64,000 nt of DNA from Ochrobactrum quorumnocens (GCF_002278035.1 NZ_CP022604.1:2428501-2492500); one strand, 5' to 3'. Positions 43,697 through 53,450 are shown, numbered from the stretch's first letter. Numbers and translations are program-made. Notes: generated by a model from the letters alone, not told the origin.

Positions 43697-46600
43697 AAAA
43701 GCAACGGATTATTCCAAAGGAAACAATCGACGCGCAGGCCAGTGCTGCCAATCCGCTGGCCTCTGTCTGGGTGTCGGCCAATGCCGGTTCGGGCAAGACT
43801 CACGTTCTGACCGAGCGCGTCATTCGTTTGCTGCTCGAAGGCACTGACCCGTCGAAAATTCTGTGTCTGACCTATACCAAAGCGGCAGCAGCCGTCATGC
43901 AGAACCGCGTCTTTGCGCGATTGTCCGAATGGGCAATGTTGCCTGATCAGGATCTGGCGGATCGGTTATGGAAGCTTGAAGGCAGGCGCGCGGGCGAACA
44001 TCGTTTGAAAGTCGCAAGGCGGCTTTTTGCGCGTGCGCTTGAAACGCCGGGTGGGCTGAAAATCCAGACCATTCACGCATTTTGCGAAGCGATCCTGCAT
44101 CAGTTCCCGCTTGAGGCGAATATCGCCGGTCATTTCGAGATGATGGACGATCTCATGCAAATGGCGCTGGTCGGCGAGGCGAGGCGCACTTTGCTTGAGA
44201 CTGCGCATGGTGGTGGCGACGAGCTGCTTGCGAGCGCTTTTGCTGACGTCATGCAGGCGGCTGGCGAAATGGGGCTGCAATCACTGCTCGATGAAGCCGT
44301 GAACCGTCGTCACGGCTTGCAGCAATATATTGCCGCGCTTGGCAATGCGGGGGAGCGGAGCGAGACCCTTCATCGGCATTTTGGTTTCAGGCCAGGCACA
44401 CGCGAATCCGATCTGCTTGACGAGATGTGGCCGGTGCCGGAGTTTTCCGATGATGCGCTCGATCTCATCTTGTCGATCCAGAAGGGTGCAGCGCGTGCGC
44501 ATGATTTTGCGTTGCAGCTCAAGCAATATGAGAAGGTGAAAAGCGGTTTCGACAAGGAAGCTGTGCTGCGTGCAGCTTTCCTCAAAGCCACTGGTGAAGC
44601 CAAATCCGGCTCCTATGTGGGCTCGGCTGCTGTCAAAAAGCTGCTGCCGGATTTCGAAGAGGATTTCAACGCTGCTGCCTCGCGTGTGGAATTCGGTCTC
44701 GACAAGATCAAAGAGCTGCGGCTTATCCGGCTTAATCTGGCTGCACTCACACTCATTGATAATCTCCTGCAGCGCTATCACGATATAAAGCGAAAGCGTG
44801 GTCTGCTCGACTTTGAAGACCTGATCACACGCACCGTGGCACTGCTGGCGCGCAATGGGGCAGGGCAGTGGGTGCAGTATAAGCTTGATCGCGGCATTGA
44901 TCATATTCTCGTCGATGAAGCACAGGATACCAGTCCTGATCAGTGGCAGGTTATCCGTATGTTGTCGGAAGAGTTTTTCTCGGGCCTCGGTCAGCGCAAC
45001 GTGCAGCGCACGCTGTTTGCCGTCGGCGATGAAAAACAGTCGATCTATTCGTTTCAGGGCGCTGTACCGGAAGACTTTGCGGCGCAGGGCAGGGCGGTCA
45101 GCCGCAGGGCTGCTGATGCAGAGCTTAAATTCGAGCGCGTCAGCCTCAACTTCTCGTTCCGTTCAGCGCCGGATGTATTGCAGGCCGTGGACGAGGTTTT
45201 TGCTCGTCCCGAGGCCAATCGCGGCTTGTCAGGTGCCACTGTTCACTCCGCCATTCGCGATAACGAGCCGGGCGAGGTGGAAATATGGGATATGCTGACG
45301 CCTGAAGAGGTGGAGGAGCCGGACGACTGGCGCATTCCGGTCGATCATTTGCAGGCACCTGCGATCAAGCTCGCCGAACAGATTGCAGCGACCATCCGCT
45401 ATTGGCTTGATCGCGGTGAAACCATTCCGGGCCAGAATCGCAAAATTGCGCCGAAAGACATTATGGTGCTGGTGCGCAAGCGCGACCAGTTCATGCCAGC
45501 TCTTTCGCGCGCGCTCAAAGAGCGCCATGTGCCGGTGGCCGGTGCAGATCGGCTCAAGCTCACAAGCCATATTGCTATTCAGGATTTAATGGCGCTGGGG
45601 CGTTTCGTGTTGCAGCCATCTGATGATCTTTCACTGGCGTCACTTCTCAAAAGTCCACTTTTTGGTTGGGACGATGACAGGCTTTTTGCGTTGGCGCATC
45701 CGCGCAAGAGTGGTGAAACGCTGTTTGAGCGGCTTTATCATGCGTCACTGGAAGAGTCTGCGTTGATCGCGGTTCACAAGACGCTGAGCCGTTGGCGGAA
45801 CATGGCCGATACCATGCCGATCTTCGAGTTCTATGCGCGAATTCTGAGTGCTGACGGCGCAAGGCGGAAGCTTCTGGCGCGGCTTGGGCCGGAAGCTGGC
45901 GATATTATCGACGAATTCCAGAACTACGCACTTTCAGCCGAACGCGCTGGTCTGCCGGGCATGCAAGCCTTTCTCGAAACACTTGATGCGGCTTCACCAC
46001 AAATCAAGCGCGAGCTGGATCAGGGTCGCAACGAAGTGCGCATCATGACGGTCCATGCCGCCAAGGGACTTGAAGGCGCTGTGGTGTTTCTTGTTGATCC
46101 GGGCAATGCCGTCTGGAGCGGAACCCGCGCACCAAAGCTTGTTCCGTTTGATTTTTCCAATGATGGTCCGCAGGTCAAAGGCTATCTCTGGCAGCCCAAT
46201 TCAGGCTATCAGACTGGTTTTCTGGCATCCCAGATCGAAGGTCTCAAGACGCGTGCCGAGGAAGAATATCGCCGCCTGCTCTATGTGGGCATGACGCGTG
46301 CGGAAGATCGGCTGATTGTCTGTGGCTATCGTGGGTCGCGTGATAGTGGCGAGACATGGCACCGGCTGGTTGAGGATGCGCTCACAACAAAGACAGAAAC
46401 CTTCGTGCATCCGGTTTCAGGTGTTGCGGCACGTCGCTATCGCAACACGCCACGCGGGTTGACGGAAATCGCCGAGCCGGAAGTTACGGAAACGCTCGAA
46501 ATTCCGCCGCTGCCGCCGGAATATTTGCAGCCGATCAAACCTGAGCCGGGACTGCCGCGCCCGCTTGCGCCATCGGGTGCATCGGCACTTATTGAAGCGG

Positions 46601-47235
46601 ATGAAGAGCCGCCGCTTGATATTGTTTCACCTGTGCTGGGTGCAAGCGGGGATACATCGGCCTTCGCGTTAAGGCGCGGTACGGCGATCCACATGCTGCT
46701 GCAATATCTGCCGGAAGTGCCCGAGATTGACCGCGAGAAACTTGCACAGGACTATCTCACGCGCATCGCCAGCGACTGGCCGGAGATCGAACGCACGAAG
46801 GCATGGGCAAGCGTGGCGAGTATTTTAACCGATCCGAAATTCGCACCGGTCTTTGCTAAAGGATCGCGCGGTGAAGTGGCCGTTATGGGTACGATCAATC
46901 TCGGTGGCAAAGATCATGCTGTGTCAGGTCAGATCGACCGCATCAGCGTAGACGAAAGCCGCGTTCTGATCGTAGACTATAAAACCAATCGCCCGCCACC
47001 AAAGACCGTTGAAGCGGTGCCTTTCGCTTATCGCGCGCAGCTTGCGCTTTATCGGGAACTGCTTACGCCGCTTTATCCGGGGCGGATAGTTGAAGCGGCT
47101 TTGCTCTTCACTGAAGGGCCATATCTGCTGCCATTACCGGAAAGCGTGCTCAACGACGCATTGCAGGCTTTGAGTGACTCTCAAGGAAAGGTTACTAACC
47201 AGAACTTGACGAATGGCAGTCAACACGCCACATGA
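43693..47235 (+). CDS. addA: Double-strand break repair helicase AddA
   Basis: AddA is the UvrD/Rep-type 3'-5' helicase and nuclease of the AddAB complex, the functional equivalent of RecBCD. The 1180-residue product begins with the P-loop SANAGSGKTHVLTERV (about 32-47), has motif II ILVDEAQDTSPDQW, motif III GDEKQSIYSFQGA, motif IV NFRSAP-like FSFRSAPDVL, the TVHAAKGLEG motif V and a C-terminal nuclease with ILIVDYKTNRPPP. It overlaps addB by 4 bases and is followed closely by trxA. Confidence 0.96.
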   Translation: MKKQRIIPKETIDAQASAANPLASVWVSANAGSGKTHVLTERVIRLLLEGTDPSKILCLTYTKAAAAVMQNRVFARLSEWAMLPDQDLADRLWKLEGRRAGEHRLKVARRLFARALETPGGLKIQTIHAFCEAILHQFPLEANIAGHFEMMDDLMQMALVGEARRTLLETAHGGGDELLASAFADVMQAAGEMGLQSLLDEAVNRRHGLQQYIAALGNAGERSETLHRHFGFRPGTRESDLLDEMWPVPEFSDDALDLILSIQKGAARAHDFALQLKQYEKVKSGFDKEAVLRAAFLKATGEAKSGSYVGSAAVKKLLPDFEEDFNAAASRVEFGLDKIKELRLIRLNLAALTLIDNLLQRYHDIKRKRGLLDFEDLITRTVALLARNGAGQWVQYKLDRGIDHILVDEAQDTSPDQWQVIRMLSEEFFSGLGQRNVQRTLFAVGDEKQSIYSFQGAVPEDFAAQGRAVSRRAADAELKFERVSLNFSFRSAPDVLQAVDEVFARPEANRGLSGATVHSAIRDNEPGEVEIWDMLTPEEVEEPDDWRIPVDHLQAPAIKLAEQIAATIRYWLDRGETIPGQNRKIAPKDIMVLVRKRDQFMPALSRALKERHVPVAGADRLKLTSHIAIQDLMALGRFVLQPSDDLSLASLLKSPLFGWDDDRLFALAHPRKSGETLFERLYHASLEESALIAVHKTLSRWRNMADTMPIFEFYARILSADGARRKLLARLGPEAGDIIDEFQNYALSAERAGLPGMQAFLETLDAASPQIKRELDQGRNEVRIMTVHAAKGLEGAVVFLVDPGNAVWSGTRAPKLVPFDFSNDGPQVKGYLWQPNSGYQTGFLASQIEGLKTRAEEEYRRLLYVGMTRAEDRLIVCGYRGSRDSGETWHRLVEDALTTKTETFVHPVSGVAARRYRNTPRGLTEIAEPEVTETLEIPPLPPEYLQPIKPEPGLPRPLAPSGASALIEADEEPPLDIVSPVLGASGDTSAFALRRGTAIHMLLQYLPEVPEIDREKLAQDYLTRIASDWPEIERTKAWASVASILTDPKFAPVFAKGSRGEVAVMGTINLGGKDHAVSGQIDRISVDESRVLIVDYKTNRPPPKTVEAVPFAYRAQLALYRELLTPLYPGRIVEAALLFTEGPYLLPLPESVLNDALQALSDSQGKVTNQNLTNGSQHAT

Positions 47236-47298
47236 TATGGTCAAAGGAGCAATTTCTCGATGAGTCTTTTGCTCTCAAACAGATATGAGGATAGCCCT

Positions 47299-47622
47299 AT
47301 GGCAACCGTAAAGGTCGATAACAGCAATTTTCAGTCGGACGTTCTTCAGTCGAGCGAGCCTGTCGTCGTGGATTTTTGGGCTGAATGGTGCGGTCCTTGC
47401 AAGATGATCGCTCCCGCTCTTGACGAGATCGCCACTGAAATGGCCGGTCAGGTTAAGATTGCCAAGGTCAATATCGACGAAAATCCAGAACTCGCAGCAC
47501 AGTTCGGCGTGCGTTCGATCCCAACGCTGCTGATGTTCAAGGATGGCGAACTCGCTGCCAACATGGTTGGCGCTGCTCCAAAGAGCCGCCTTGCCGACTG
47601 GATTAAGGCTTCTGCTGCTTAA
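47299..47622 (+). CDS. trxA: Thioredoxin
   Basis: TrxA is the general cytoplasmic disulphide reductant. The 107-residue product has the active site EWCGPCKM (Cys31, Cys34), the cis-proline in RSIPTLLMF and a normal length. I chose the ATG at 47299 because GAGGA lies at 47287-47291; the frame is open from 47260 but the added residues are not conserved. The addAB-trxA order is common in Rhizobiales. A strong terminator follows. Confidence 0.97.
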
Positions 47623-47643
47623 TCAGCAAGCTTCTGACCTCTG

Positions 47644-47673
47644 AAAAACCCGGCCTTTGTGTCGGGTTTTTTG
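47644..47673 (+). terminator. Intrinsic terminator downstream of trxA
   Basis: AAAACCCG (47644-47651) / CGGGTTTT (47663-47670) followed by further T, ending addB-addA-trxA. Confidence 0.9.
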
Positions 47674-47817
47674 TTGCGCTATGGGCTGTTGAAACAGTGA
47701 GCATTCAAGAAAGCTTCAATGAACTGAGAAAATACTGTTACAAATGAGGCCTATTCCCCGTTCAGTCTCAAAGCTGGCCGTCGTTCATCCGGTGGTCGCC
47801 ATCGTTCGGGGTAAAGC

Positions 47818-49446
47818 ATGCTTATTAATCGTCGTCACGCATTGGGTTTGATGGGAGCTGCTGCTGGCACCTTCGTCCTGCCGGGTATCGTTCGTGCCAA
47901 TCAGCGCCGCTCGATCACGATTGCGGTGCAGAAGATCACCAACAACAACACGCTCGACATCTGGAACGAGCAGTCGAATGTTGGCGAACGCGTCTTCTTT
48001 CCCAATCTGTGGGAAGGCTTGATCCTGCGTGACTGGATGGGAAATCAGGGACCTGTTCCCGGCCTTGCGACCGAGTGGAAGCGTCTTGATGACAAGACCA
48101 TCGAGCTCAAGCTGCGTCAGGGTGTGAAGTTCCACAACGGCGATGAGTTGACTGCGGAAGATGTGGTGTTCTCGTTCTCCGATGAGCGCCTCTTTGCAGG
48201 CACTGAGCCGTCAGGTGGCAAGACGCTTTACGAAGCAAACTTCAAGCCGCAGACTGAAAAAGAACTGCCGGCGGCAATTCCGGGCATTTCGCGCCGCCTG
48301 TGGCCCGCCCTTCGCGGTGTCGAAGCTGTCGACAAATATACCGTGCGTTTTCACAATGCGACGCCTGACGTGACGCTTGAAGGCCGTCTCTACGCCTTCG
48401 GTTCGCAGATTGCCAACAAGCGCGCATGGAACGAAGCAAAGTCCTATACCGATTGGGCGCGCAAGCCTGTCACGACAGGTCCTTACAAGGTCGCAGACTA
48501 TAAGCCAGACGTAGAACTGGTGCTGGAAGCGCATGACGAATATTGGGGCGGTCGTCCGCCATTGCAGCAAATCCGCTTCGTTGAAGTGCCGGAAGTTGCA
48601 AGTCGCGTAAACGGCCTGATTTCGGGTCAGTACGACTTCGCCTGCGATCTTCCACCGGATCAGATCGGCAATGTTGCGAACAATCCGGGTCTTGAAGTTC
48701 AGAGCTCAACTATCTGGAACCATCGCACGACGATTTTCAATACACAGAATGAAGTGCTGCGCGATCCGCTGGTGCGCCGCGCCATGACCCATTCGATTGA
48801 TCGTCAGGCAATCGTGGATTCGCTCTGGGCTGGTCAGACCGTTGTGCCTGCTGGTCTTCAATTTGAAAGCTTCCGCACTTCCGACATGTTTGTCGAAGGC
48901 TGGGCGCCACCGCAGTTCGACCCGGAACTCGCTCGCGATCTGCTCAAGCAGGCCAATTATAAGGGTGATGCGATCCCATACCGTCTGCTTAACAACTACT
49001 ACACCAACCAGACCCCAACCGCTCAGGTTCTGGTGGAAATGTGGAAGCAGGTTGGCCTGAATGTCGAGATCGAGATGAAGGAAAACTGGGCGCAGATCCA
49101 CGATCCGGCTGGCACCAAGGGTGTGCGCGACTGGTCGGCATCCAACAACATCAACGATCCGATCACGCCGATGGTGGTGCAGTTTGGTCCCAATGGTGAA
49201 GTGCAGCAGAAGAAGGACTGGTCGAACGACGAGATCAACAAGCTGTCGGTGATCATGGAAACTTCGACAGATCGCGGAGAGCGCAAGAAGGCAATCGCGC
49301 GTATGCTTGAAATCTGTGAGCGCGAAGACCCGGTTTACAATGTCCTGCATCAAAATGCCGTGTTCACCGGCATGAAGAAGGAACTGAAGTGGAAAGCCGC
49401 TCCGGCCTTCGCCATGGATTTCCGTTCAAACAACTGGAACGTCTGA
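47818..49446 (+). CDS. ABC transporter substrate-binding protein, family 5 (peptide/nickel class)
   Basis: The 542-residue product has a Tat-type signal (NRRHALGLMGAAAG ... VRA) and the family 5 pattern: PNLWEGLILRD, LRQGVKFHNGDELTAEDVVFSF, NPGLEVQ, and RRAMTHSIDRQAIVDSLWAG. Family 5 proteins bind peptides, but also opines, nickel, sugars and phosphodiesters. It is the first gene of an operon with two ATPases, two permeases, a GDPD enzyme and a TIM-barrel isomerase. An internal terminator follows it. The neighbours favour a phosphorylated substrate rather than a peptide. Confidence 0.92.
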   Translation: MLINRRHALGLMGAAAGTFVLPGIVRANQRRSITIAVQKITNNNTLDIWNEQSNVGERVFFPNLWEGLILRDWMGNQGPVPGLATEWKRLDDKTIELKLRQGVKFHNGDELTAEDVVFSFSDERLFAGTEPSGGKTLYEANFKPQTEKELPAAIPGISRRLWPALRGVEAVDKYTVRFHNATPDVTLEGRLYAFGSQIANKRAWNEAKSYTDWARKPVTTGPYKVADYKPDVELVLEAHDEYWGGRPPLQQIRFVEVPEVASRVNGLISGQYDFACDLPPDQIGNVANNPGLEVQSSTIWNHRTTIFNTQNEVLRDPLVRRAMTHSIDRQAIVDSLWAGQTVVPAGLQFESFRTSDMFVEGWAPPQFDPELARDLLKQANYKGDAIPYRLLNNYYTNQTPTAQVLVEMWKQVGLNVEIEMKENWAQIHDPAGTKGVRDWSASNNINDPITPMVVQFGPNGEVQQKKDWSNDEINKLSVIMETSTDRGERKKAIARMLEICEREDPVYNVLHQNAVFTGMKKELKWKAAPAFAMDFRSNNWNV

Positions 49447-49454
49447 TCCTGAAG

Positions 49455-49489
49455 AATGGCTGGCGCGATTATGCGTCAGCCATTTTTTC
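49455..49489 (+). terminator. Intrinsic terminator/attenuator within the operon, after the binding protein
   Basis: Stem ATGGCTGGCGC (49456-49466) / GCGTCAGCCAT (49473-49483), one mismatch, then TTTTTT. It probably lets more binding-protein RNA accumulate than transporter RNA. Confidence 0.8.
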
Positions 49490-49551
49490 TTTCCATAAAT
49501 ACATTTGAAAATCGCCAGTAACCGCGATTGACCGAGCGAAAGGAGAAGACG

Positions 49552-50565
49552 GTGGCATTCGTCTCCATTCGGGATTTAAAGGTTTCATTCAGCGGTGTGC
49601 AGGTTCTGCACGGCATCAATATCGACATAGACCGGGGTGAAACTCTGGGTCTGGTTGGTGAATCCGGTTGCGGAAAATCTGTGACCTGGCTCGCAGCCCT
49701 TGGCCTTTTGCCGGGCAAGACATCGGTCTCCGGTTCTGTGCGTGTCGATGGTCAGGAGCTTATTAATGCTCCACGCCATGTTCAGGAAGGTGTTCGCGGT
49801 GGTCGTATTGCGATGATTTTTCAGGACCCAAGCTCCTCGCTCAATCCGGTCAAGAAAGTTGGTCCGCAGATCGTGGAATCCCTTTCCCTTCATCGGGGAT
49901 TGAAGGGCAAAGCTGCCCGTCTTGAAGCGATCAGGCTTATGGAACGGGTTGGCATTCCCGATGCCGCGCGTCGGTTCGATCTCTTTCCGCATGAATTTTC
50001 CGGCGGCCAGTGTCAGCGCATCATGATCGCCATTGCTCTCGCTGGAGAGCCGGATGTGTTGATTGCGGATGAGCCGACCACAGCACTTGATGTCACCATT
50101 CAGGCGCAAATTCTCGATCTTCTGAACCAGATCAGGCAGGAAACCGGCATGGCGATTGTGTTCATCAGCCATGATTTGGGGGCCGTCAGCCAGATATGCG
50201 AGCGGGTATGCGTCATGTATGCCGGTCGTATCGTGGAAACTGCACAAACGTCGGAATTGTTTGAGACGCCGAAGCATCCTTATACTTTGGGTCTGTTTGA
50301 TGCTATTCCGCGGCTGGATGGCGGTCGCGAAAGGCTGCGCGCCATTCCGGGCACCGTCCCTGATCCCCGACACTTGCCGCAAGGCTGCGCCTTTGCGCCA
50401 CGCTGTTCGCAGGCAACTGAGCAATGTGAAAAACATATTCCCGAGCTTCGGCAGTTGAACGCGCAGAAAGTCGCCTGCTTCAACGTGGTTGATGTGATTA
50501 AGACCACATTCATCGAGGCAGGAAACGCCCATCGCACCATCGGTGCGGAAGGAGCGACAGCATGA
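49552..50565 (+). CDS. ABC transporter ATP-binding protein (DppD/OppD-like)
   Basis: The 337-residue product is the first ATPase of a dipeptide-class importer. It has Walker A GESGCGKS, signature FSGGQCQRIMIA, Walker B VLIADEPTTALD, the H-loop in FISHDLG, and the C-terminal oligopeptide-type extension with HLPQGCAFAPRCSQA, whose cysteines are typical of this class. I chose the GTG at 49552 (MAFVSIRDLKVSF) behind AGGAGAAG; the TTG further upstream is less likely. It overlaps the second ATPase by ATGA. Confidence 0.93.
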   Translation: MAFVSIRDLKVSFSGVQVLHGINIDIDRGETLGLVGESGCGKSVTWLAALGLLPGKTSVSGSVRVDGQELINAPRHVQEGVRGGRIAMIFQDPSSSLNPVKKVGPQIVESLSLHRGLKGKAARLEAIRLMERVGIPDAARRFDLFPHEFSGGQCQRIMIAIALAGEPDVLIADEPTTALDVTIQAQILDLLNQIRQETGMAIVFISHDLGAVSQICERVCVMYAGRIVETAQTSELFETPKHPYTLGLFDAIPRLDGGRERLRAIPGTVPDPRHLPQGCAFAPRCSQATEQCEKHIPELRQLNAQKVACFNVVDVIKTTFIEAGNAHRTIGAEGATA

Positions 50566-51536
50566 GTTTCCTTCTTGAAGCCCGTAATCTCGTTCGCACC
50601 TATCAGGGCGGCGGCGTCTTCAAAAAGACCGATCCGGTTAAGGCAGTCGATGGCGTGAGCTTGTGCATTCAGCCGGGCGAGACTCTTGGCATTGTGGGTG
50701 AATCTGGCTGCGGAAAGTCGACGCTCGGTCGTATGTTGCTGGGCATCGATGATGCCACTGAAGGCCAAGTGTTTTTTGATGGCAAGCCGTTGCCACCGCG
50801 CAATACGCTCGAATGGCGTAAGCTTCGCGCGCAGATGCAGCTGGTGTTTCAGGACCCGCTCGCGGCCCTTGATCGCCGCCTGACCATTGCTGCACAAATC
50901 GGTGAACCTTTACAGATACATGGCATGGCCAAAGGTGCGGAGCTGAAAGATCGTGTTGATCAGCTGATGATATCGGTAGGGTTGAGACGCGATCAGGGCG
51001 ACCGCTATCCGCATGAATTGTCGGGTGGCCAGCGTCAGCGCGTCATTATCGCACGTGCTTTGGCCACAAGCCCGCGATTGCTGGTGTGCGATGAGCCGGT
51101 TTCGGCGCTTGATGTTTCCATTCAAGCGCAGGTCGTCAATCTGCTGCGCGATCTGCAGGACAGGCACGGCGTCGCCATGATTTTCATCAGTCACGACCTC
51201 AAGGTCGTGCGCAATATCTGCGACCGTGTGGCGGTCATGTATCTCGGTAAAATTGTCGAGGAAGCAAGTTCCGGTGTGATTTTTGAAACGCCGCATCATC
51301 CATACACCAAAGCACTGGTTTCCTCAGTACCAATTCCGGGAAAGCGGCTTGAGCACCGCATGATCCTCAAGGGCGAGCCGCCAAATCCTGCCAACCGACC
51401 GGAGGGATGCGTTTTCCATCCGCGCTGTCCGATTGCTGGCTTCCAGTGTCCGACAGCAATGCCAGAACTTGAAGTTTCCGGTTACGACCGACGGACCGCT
51501 TGTCATTTTGTCGAGCCGGTCAAAACCGCGGCGTGA
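50562..51536 (+). CDS. ABC transporter ATP-binding protein (DppF/OppF-like)
   Basis: The 324-residue product is the second ATPase. Walker A is GESGCGKSTLG, the signature is LSGGQRQRVIIARA, Walker B is LLVCDEPVSALD, and the C-terminal oligopeptide-type cysteine motif PEGCVFHPRCPIAGFQCP is present. It pairs with the gene before it to form the heterodimeric motor of a peptide-class importer. The first permease starts 7 bases after its stop. Confidence 0.94.
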   Translation: MSFLLEARNLVRTYQGGGVFKKTDPVKAVDGVSLCIQPGETLGIVGESGCGKSTLGRMLLGIDDATEGQVFFDGKPLPPRNTLEWRKLRAQMQLVFQDPLAALDRRLTIAAQIGEPLQIHGMAKGAELKDRVDQLMISVGLRRDQGDRYPHELSGGQRQRVIIARALATSPRLLVCDEPVSALDVSIQAQVVNLLRDLQDRHGVAMIFISHDLKVVRNICDRVAVMYLGKIVEEASSGVIFETPHHPYTKALVSSVPIPGKRLEHRMILKGEPPNPANRPEGCVFHPRCPIAGFQCPTAMPELEVSGYDRRTACHFVEPVKTAA

Positions 51537-51543
51537 GGCCTGA

Positions 51544-52470
51544 ATGTTATCTTATGTAGCGTCCCGTCTTTTTCGCGCGCTGGTCACGGTGTTTCTGGTC
51601 ATGACCTTCGCTTTCGTGGTTTTGCGCATGTCGGGCGATCCGGCGCAGATCATGCTCGGTCCAGATGCGCCGCAGGAATCCATTGATGCGTTTCGCAAGG
51701 CCTGGGGGCTGGATGACCCGCTGTGGCTTCAATATATCTCTTATCTCAAGGGGATATTGAGCTTCGACTTCGGTGTCTCCATGCGAGACAAGGCATCGGC
51801 CATCGATCTGGTGCTGCAACGCATACCCGCCACGCTTCAAATTACGATTCCCGCGTTGATCATCAAGCTGGGCCTTGGCATTCCGGCAGGTGTTTATGCG
51901 GCCTTGCATCGGCAGGGCTTTGCGGATCGTGGCGTAATCACGCTGTCCATTCTTGGCTTTACGGTGCCGTCCTTTGTGCTTGGTTTGGTGCTGGTTCTGA
52001 TCTTCTCGATCCAACTCGGCGTTCTGCCATCCGGCGGCAGCGATACGTGGGTCCATGGCATTTTGCCCACAATGACGATTGCCATCGGCGGCACGGCAAT
52101 TCTGGCGCGGTTCTCGCGTTCGGCAATGATCGAAGTGCTTGGCAGTCCTTATATCCGCACAGCTTCCGCCAAGGGTGTCAGCTGGCACGATGTCGTGTGG
52201 AAACACGCACTGCCCAATGCTTCTGTACCGATTGTGACAATTGTCGGCTTCATGGTCGGATCGCTGATTGCGGGTGCGGTTGTCGTCGAGACCATTTTTT
52301 CATGGCCCGGCGTCGGACGTCTGCTTGTCGTATCAGTTGCGAACCGAGACCTCGCCGTCGTGCAGTGCCTTCTTCTGATGATTGCCAGCTGCATGGTTGT
52401 CTCCAACCTCATTGTCGATGTTCTCTACGGCGTTCTTGATCCACGCCTGAGAACAAAGGCTGCGCATTAA
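51544..52470 (+). CDS. ABC transporter permease (DppB-like)
   Basis: The 308-residue product has six hydrophobic segments and the DppB-type N-terminus (SYVASRLFRALVTVFLVMTFAFV, described by its ends), followed by RMSGDPAQIMLGPDAP. The EAA-like loop is YIRTASAKGVSWHDVVWKHALPNA, which contacts the ATPase. It pairs with the permease at 52572. Between the two permeases lies a two-palindrome repeat element, so this repeat is part of the operon message. Confidence 0.93.
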   Translation: MLSYVASRLFRALVTVFLVMTFAFVVLRMSGDPAQIMLGPDAPQESIDAFRKAWGLDDPLWLQYISYLKGILSFDFGVSMRDKASAIDLVLQRIPATLQITIPALIIKLGLGIPAGVYAALHRQGFADRGVITLSILGFTVPSFVLGLVLVLIFSIQLGVLPSGGSDTWVHGILPTMTIAIGGTAILARFSRSAMIEVLGSPYIRTASAKGVSWHDVVWKHALPNASVPIVTIVGFMVGSLIAGAVVVETIFSWPGVGRLLVVSVANRDLAVVQCLLLMIASCMVVSNLIVDVLYGVLDPRLRTKAAH

Positions 52471-52471
52471 A

Positions 52472-52517
52472 GCATGTCGCGGAAAAGTGGGAACCGGTTT
52501 TCCGATAACGACATGCG
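52472..52517 (+). repeat. Dispersed palindromic repeat, copy 11
   Basis: Arms GCATGTCG (52472-52479) / CGACATGC (52509-52516) around AAAAGTGGGAACCGGTTTTC. It begins one base after the stop of the first permease, inside the operon. Confidence 0.92.
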
Positions 52518-52530
52518 TAAACATAAGAAC

Positions 52531-52564
52531 TTAAAGCGCATCGCAAGGATGCGTTCCGCTTTAA
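52531..52564. repeat. Second palindrome of a mosaic repeat, between the permeases
   Basis: TTAAAGCG (52531-52538) / CGCTTTAA (52557-52564) with inner GCATC / GATGC. It ends at the ribosome site of the second permease, so it could mask it. Confidence 0.8.
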
Positions 52565-52571
52565 AGGGCAG

Positions 52572-53450
52572 ATGATGACCAGCGCCGCTATCGATAGCAC
52601 CACCACAATCCGGGCACCGGGGCTTATAACGCGTCTGCGAAAGTCCGTGCCCGCAAGTGTCGCATTCGCGATTTTCTGGCTTGGACTGATGCTTTTTGTG
52701 GTGTTCTTCGCCGATTTTTTGCGGCCATATCCAATCACCAAAATGGACCTGATGGCGCGGCTGGTTCCGTTTGGCACGCCCGGACATTGGCTGGGGACGG
52801 ATGAGCTTGGCCGCGATGTCTATTCGCGTCTCATCCAGTCGATCCGTGTATCGCTGATCATCGCATTTGGCGCGACGATTCTCTCGGCCTTCTTCGGGAC
52901 GCTGCTCGGTTTTCTTGCCGCCCGCTTTCGTGGCTGGGTGGAGCAGGTGGTGCTGATGCTGGCGGATTTTCAGGCGGCACTTCCGTTCATGGTACTGGCT
53001 CTGGCAGTTCTTGCCTTCTTCGGCAACTCGCTGACGCTGCTGATCTGTCTGATGGGTTTTTATGGCTGGGAACGTTATGCGCGCATTGCACGCGGGCTTG
53101 CGATTTCTGCCGGTGCGCAGGGCTATGCCAGTGCCGTGGTGCAGTTGGGCGCCTCGCCGTTCCGTGTCTATTTTCATCACATCCTGCCCAATGTCGCCTC
53201 GACCCTGATCGTTTCGATGACGCTGACTTTCCCGGAAATTATCCTGATGGAATCCGGGCTTTCCTTTCTTGGTTTGGGTGTGCAGCCCCCGGCCACATCT
53301 TTGGGCAACATGGTTGGCTTTGCGCGCGAATATCTCACGCAGGCACCGTGGATCATGCTGGCACCGGCGCTGGTGATCGTACTGACCACCCTTTCAATTT
53401 CACTCCTTGGGGACTGGCTGCGCGACAAGCTGGACCCAACCGTTCAATAG
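52572..53450 (+). CDS. ABC transporter permease (DppC-like)
   Basis: The 292-residue product has a cytoplasmic N-terminus, then the DppC-type arrangement: a first membrane helix (about 35-55), the motif HWLGTDELGRDVYSRLIQSIRVSL, and four to five more helices. The EAA loop is GAQGYASAVVQLGASPFRVYFHHILPN. The ATG at 52575 is an equally good start, because AAAGGG lies only three bases before the first. It follows the mosaic repeat and precedes the phosphodiesterase by 10 bases. Confidence 0.92.
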   Translation: MMTSAAIDSTTTIRAPGLITRLRKSVPASVAFAIFWLGLMLFVVFFADFLRPYPITKMDLMARLVPFGTPGHWLGTDELGRDVYSRLIQSIRVSLIIAFGATILSAFFGTLLGFLAARFRGWVEQVVLMLADFQAALPFMVLALAVLAFFGNSLTLLICLMGFYGWERYARIARGLAISAGAQGYASAVVQLGASPFRVYFHHILPNVASTLIVSMTLTFPEIILMESGLSFLGLGVQPPATSLGNMVGFAREYLTQAPWIMLAPALVIVLTTLSISLLGDWLRDKLDPTVQ

